DNA of 25,765 bases, from assembly GCA_964387935.1 (NCBI GenBank), contig CAYLZN010000042.1, positions 1 through 25,765 of the forward strand, in the 5' to 3' direction. The DNA comes from CAYLZN01 sp964387935 (lineage in GTDB: Bacteria > Acidobacteriota > Vicinamibacteria > Vicinamibacterales > JAFNAJ01). The notes below the pieces were generated by a model. The model did not search any database. It was not told where the DNA came from and worked only from the letters and a program-made list of their open reading frames with translations. Below are positions 25,098-25,765 of the stretch, in pieces; the stretch's first letter is position 1, and each line of letters starts with the position of its first letter. The position numbers were made by a program, and so were the translations under genes.

Positions 25098-25175
25098 CCG
25101 TGGGGTCAGGTCTTTACTTTTAGCGTTTAAGGGCATTTGCCCGCAAACGCTAAAAGTAAAGACCTGACCCCACGG
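25098..25175. repeat. REP-like element: perfect inverted repeat with 31-bp arms
   Basis: Arms 25098-25128 and 25145-25175 are exact reverse complements of 31 bp, with outer part GTGGGGTCAGGTC and inner part ACTTTTAGCGTTT. The 16-base loop contains its own small palindrome (GGGCA-TT-TGCCC). It sits between two genes and overlaps the 3' end of one. The GGGGTCAGGTC outer motif resembles intergenic palindromes mobilised by REP-associated transposases (family resemblance from memory); no transposase gene is nearby. Confidence 0.85.
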
Positions 25176-25683
25176 TCTTGCGGCGAAACGAGAAACGCTC
25201 GATTTTGCCACCGCGCTCGAGGGTCACCTCGAGCGCGTCAGACGTCGGGCGACGGTACGTCAGCGCCATTGTCCCCCGGCCATCGGCGGTGGGTCCCTCG
25301 AACCGGGCGTCCTGAGGCGCCAGGCGCACGAGGCGCAACACGAGCGGCGTGGCCTTCTCCTCCCACGCCACCAGCGCGGGATCGAAATGCCGCAGGCGCA
25401 GCACGACGCTCCCCAGTTCTTCCCTGAAGGCGAGCAGCTCCATGACGCGCACGCGTCCACCCGCGACGAGGCGCCACATGCCCAGCATGGAATCGCCGGC
25501 CGGCTCTGTCCAGACCTCTTCCGATCGGTTGCCCTCCCCTTCGTCGACCCACTGACCGGCGACAAACGCCAGGTCGCGCAAGGTTGCCGTCACGGCTGCA
25601 GGCGAGGCCTGTGAGGGCACCTGCGCAGCACTCACACTGGAGCCGCACAAGGCCAGAGAGATGATGGCAACGCGACCGACCAT
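25150..25683 (-). CDS. Exported DUF6265-family protein, C-terminus supplied by a repeat
   Basis: A 177-residue protein from the ATG at 25683 (AAGGAA ribosome site), with a signal peptide (MVGRVAIISLALCGSSVSAA). The mature part fits DUF6265: LAFVAGQWVDEGEGNRSEEV, WTEPAGDSMLGMWR, RVRVMELLAFRE, and a late TMALTYRRPTSDALEVTLER. The family is of unknown function, possibly a lipocalin-like small barrel. The last residues, TVGSGLYF, and the TAG stop at 25152-25150 lie within the 31-bp-arm inverted repeat, so the original stop may have been lost when the repeat arrived. A frame extension to 25764 is only translated heptamer repeat (MPCALCLVPGALCLGP) and is rejected. Confidence 0.82.
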   Translation of the reverse strand: MVGRVAIISLALCGSSVSAAQVPSQASPAAVTATLRDLAFVAGQWVDEGEGNRSEEVWTEPAGDSMLGMWRLVAGGRVRVMELLAFREELGSVVLRLRHFDPALVAWEEKATPLVLRLVRLAPQDARFEGPTADGRGTMALTYRRPTSDALEVTLERGGKIERFSFRRKTVGSGLYF

Positions 25684-25703
25684 TGGCTGATTTCCTTCTT
25701 GCG

Positions 25704-25765
25704 GGCTCAAGGCCCAGGGCCCAAGGCACAGGGCACCCGGCACAAGGCACAGGGCACAGGGCACA
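25704..25765. repeat. Heptamer minisatellite, consensus GGCNCAR (array 2, cut by window edge)
   Basis: Eight full 7-bp units and a partial one (GGCTCAA, GGCCCAG, GGCCCAA, GGCACAG, GGCACCC, GGCACAA, GGCACAG, GGCACAG) run to the end of the window, upstream of the DUF6265 ribosome site. Same consensus and orientation as the array at 21835-21957, but here A is favoured at the variable position in later units. Confidence 0.88.

Noticed and set aside
25098..25175. Ordinary rho-independent terminator between the DUF6265 and DUF4920 genes
   Set aside because: The arms are 31 bp and perfect, far longer than typical, the loop is 16 bases, and there is no T-run after the stem on either strand; a REP-like element fits better, though it may still affect transcription.
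25684..25764. N-terminal extension of the DUF6265 protein through the heptamer array
   Set aside because: The residues are translated GGCNCAR repeat; the ATG at 25683 has a ribosome site and starts the signal peptide.

Overview
The window is high-GC DNA that looks like part of a chromosome from an Acidobacteriota bacterium, most likely a Vicinamibacteria-type soil lineage. This is inferred from the gene families: an ADOP-type permease (a family named for Acidobacteria), a Ser/Thr kinase fused to PD40/TolB-like repeats, an Oar-like TonB-dependent receptor with a CarboxypepD_reg domain, and a giant two-component hybrid with a Reg_prop/Y_Y_Y sensor. No rRNA, tRNA, CRISPR array, transposase or phage gene was found.

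Layout. (1) Positions 1-2197, minus: an ADOP permease cut by the left edge, so it has no stop codon in the window. (2) 2289-2848, minus: a RHH antitoxin / MazF-PemK toxin pair. (3) 2975-5660, plus: a two-gene molybdenum hydroxylase (2Fe-2S subunit, then a Tat-exported molybdopterin subunit). (4) 5682-8537, minus: a Ser/Thr kinase with a membrane anchor and PD40 propeller; its kinase domain carries in-frame palindromic repeats. (5) 8693-10101, plus: an exported AlgH/YqgE-family protein and a Uma2-family nuclease, each behind a similar extended -10 box. (6) 10119-11012, minus: a small kinase/phosphatase chimeric remnant, then a VapBC pair whose antitoxin frame runs through its usual end. (7) 11036-17573, minus: a signalling operon of hybrid histidine kinase, single-domain response regulator and GAF-SpoIIE phosphatase. 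(8) 17922-21830, plus: the TonB-dependent receptor, followed by a heptamer minisatellite and a rho-independent terminator. (9) 22043-23179, plus: an AAA/DUF4143 ATPase directly behind a 29-bp palindrome. (10) 23317-25683, minus: an MFS exporter, a DUF4920 protein and a DUF6265 protein, with a 31-bp-arm perfect inverted repeat between the last two and a second heptamer array at the right edge.

How the parts work together. The clearest functional unit is the minus-strand signalling operon. A periplasmic propeller sensor should drive a cytoplasmic histidine kinase with two attached receivers (the second degenerate), and it is co-transcribed with a CheY-like receiver and a PP2C-type phosphatase. 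The molybdenum hydroxylase is a compact two-subunit enzyme that would need a periplasmic electron acceptor not encoded here. The rest is accessory: two toxin-antitoxin loci, a Uma2 protein and a DUF4143 ATPase.

The most unusual content is repeat-driven remodelling of genes. A 63-bp exact duplication of the phosphatase 3' end brackets the VapBC module and is fused in frame to a piece of a paralogous kinase. Palindromic repeats are translated inside the Ser/Thr kinase. A palindrome supplies the end of the DUF6265 reading frame. Two arrays share a degenerate GGCNCAR heptamer.
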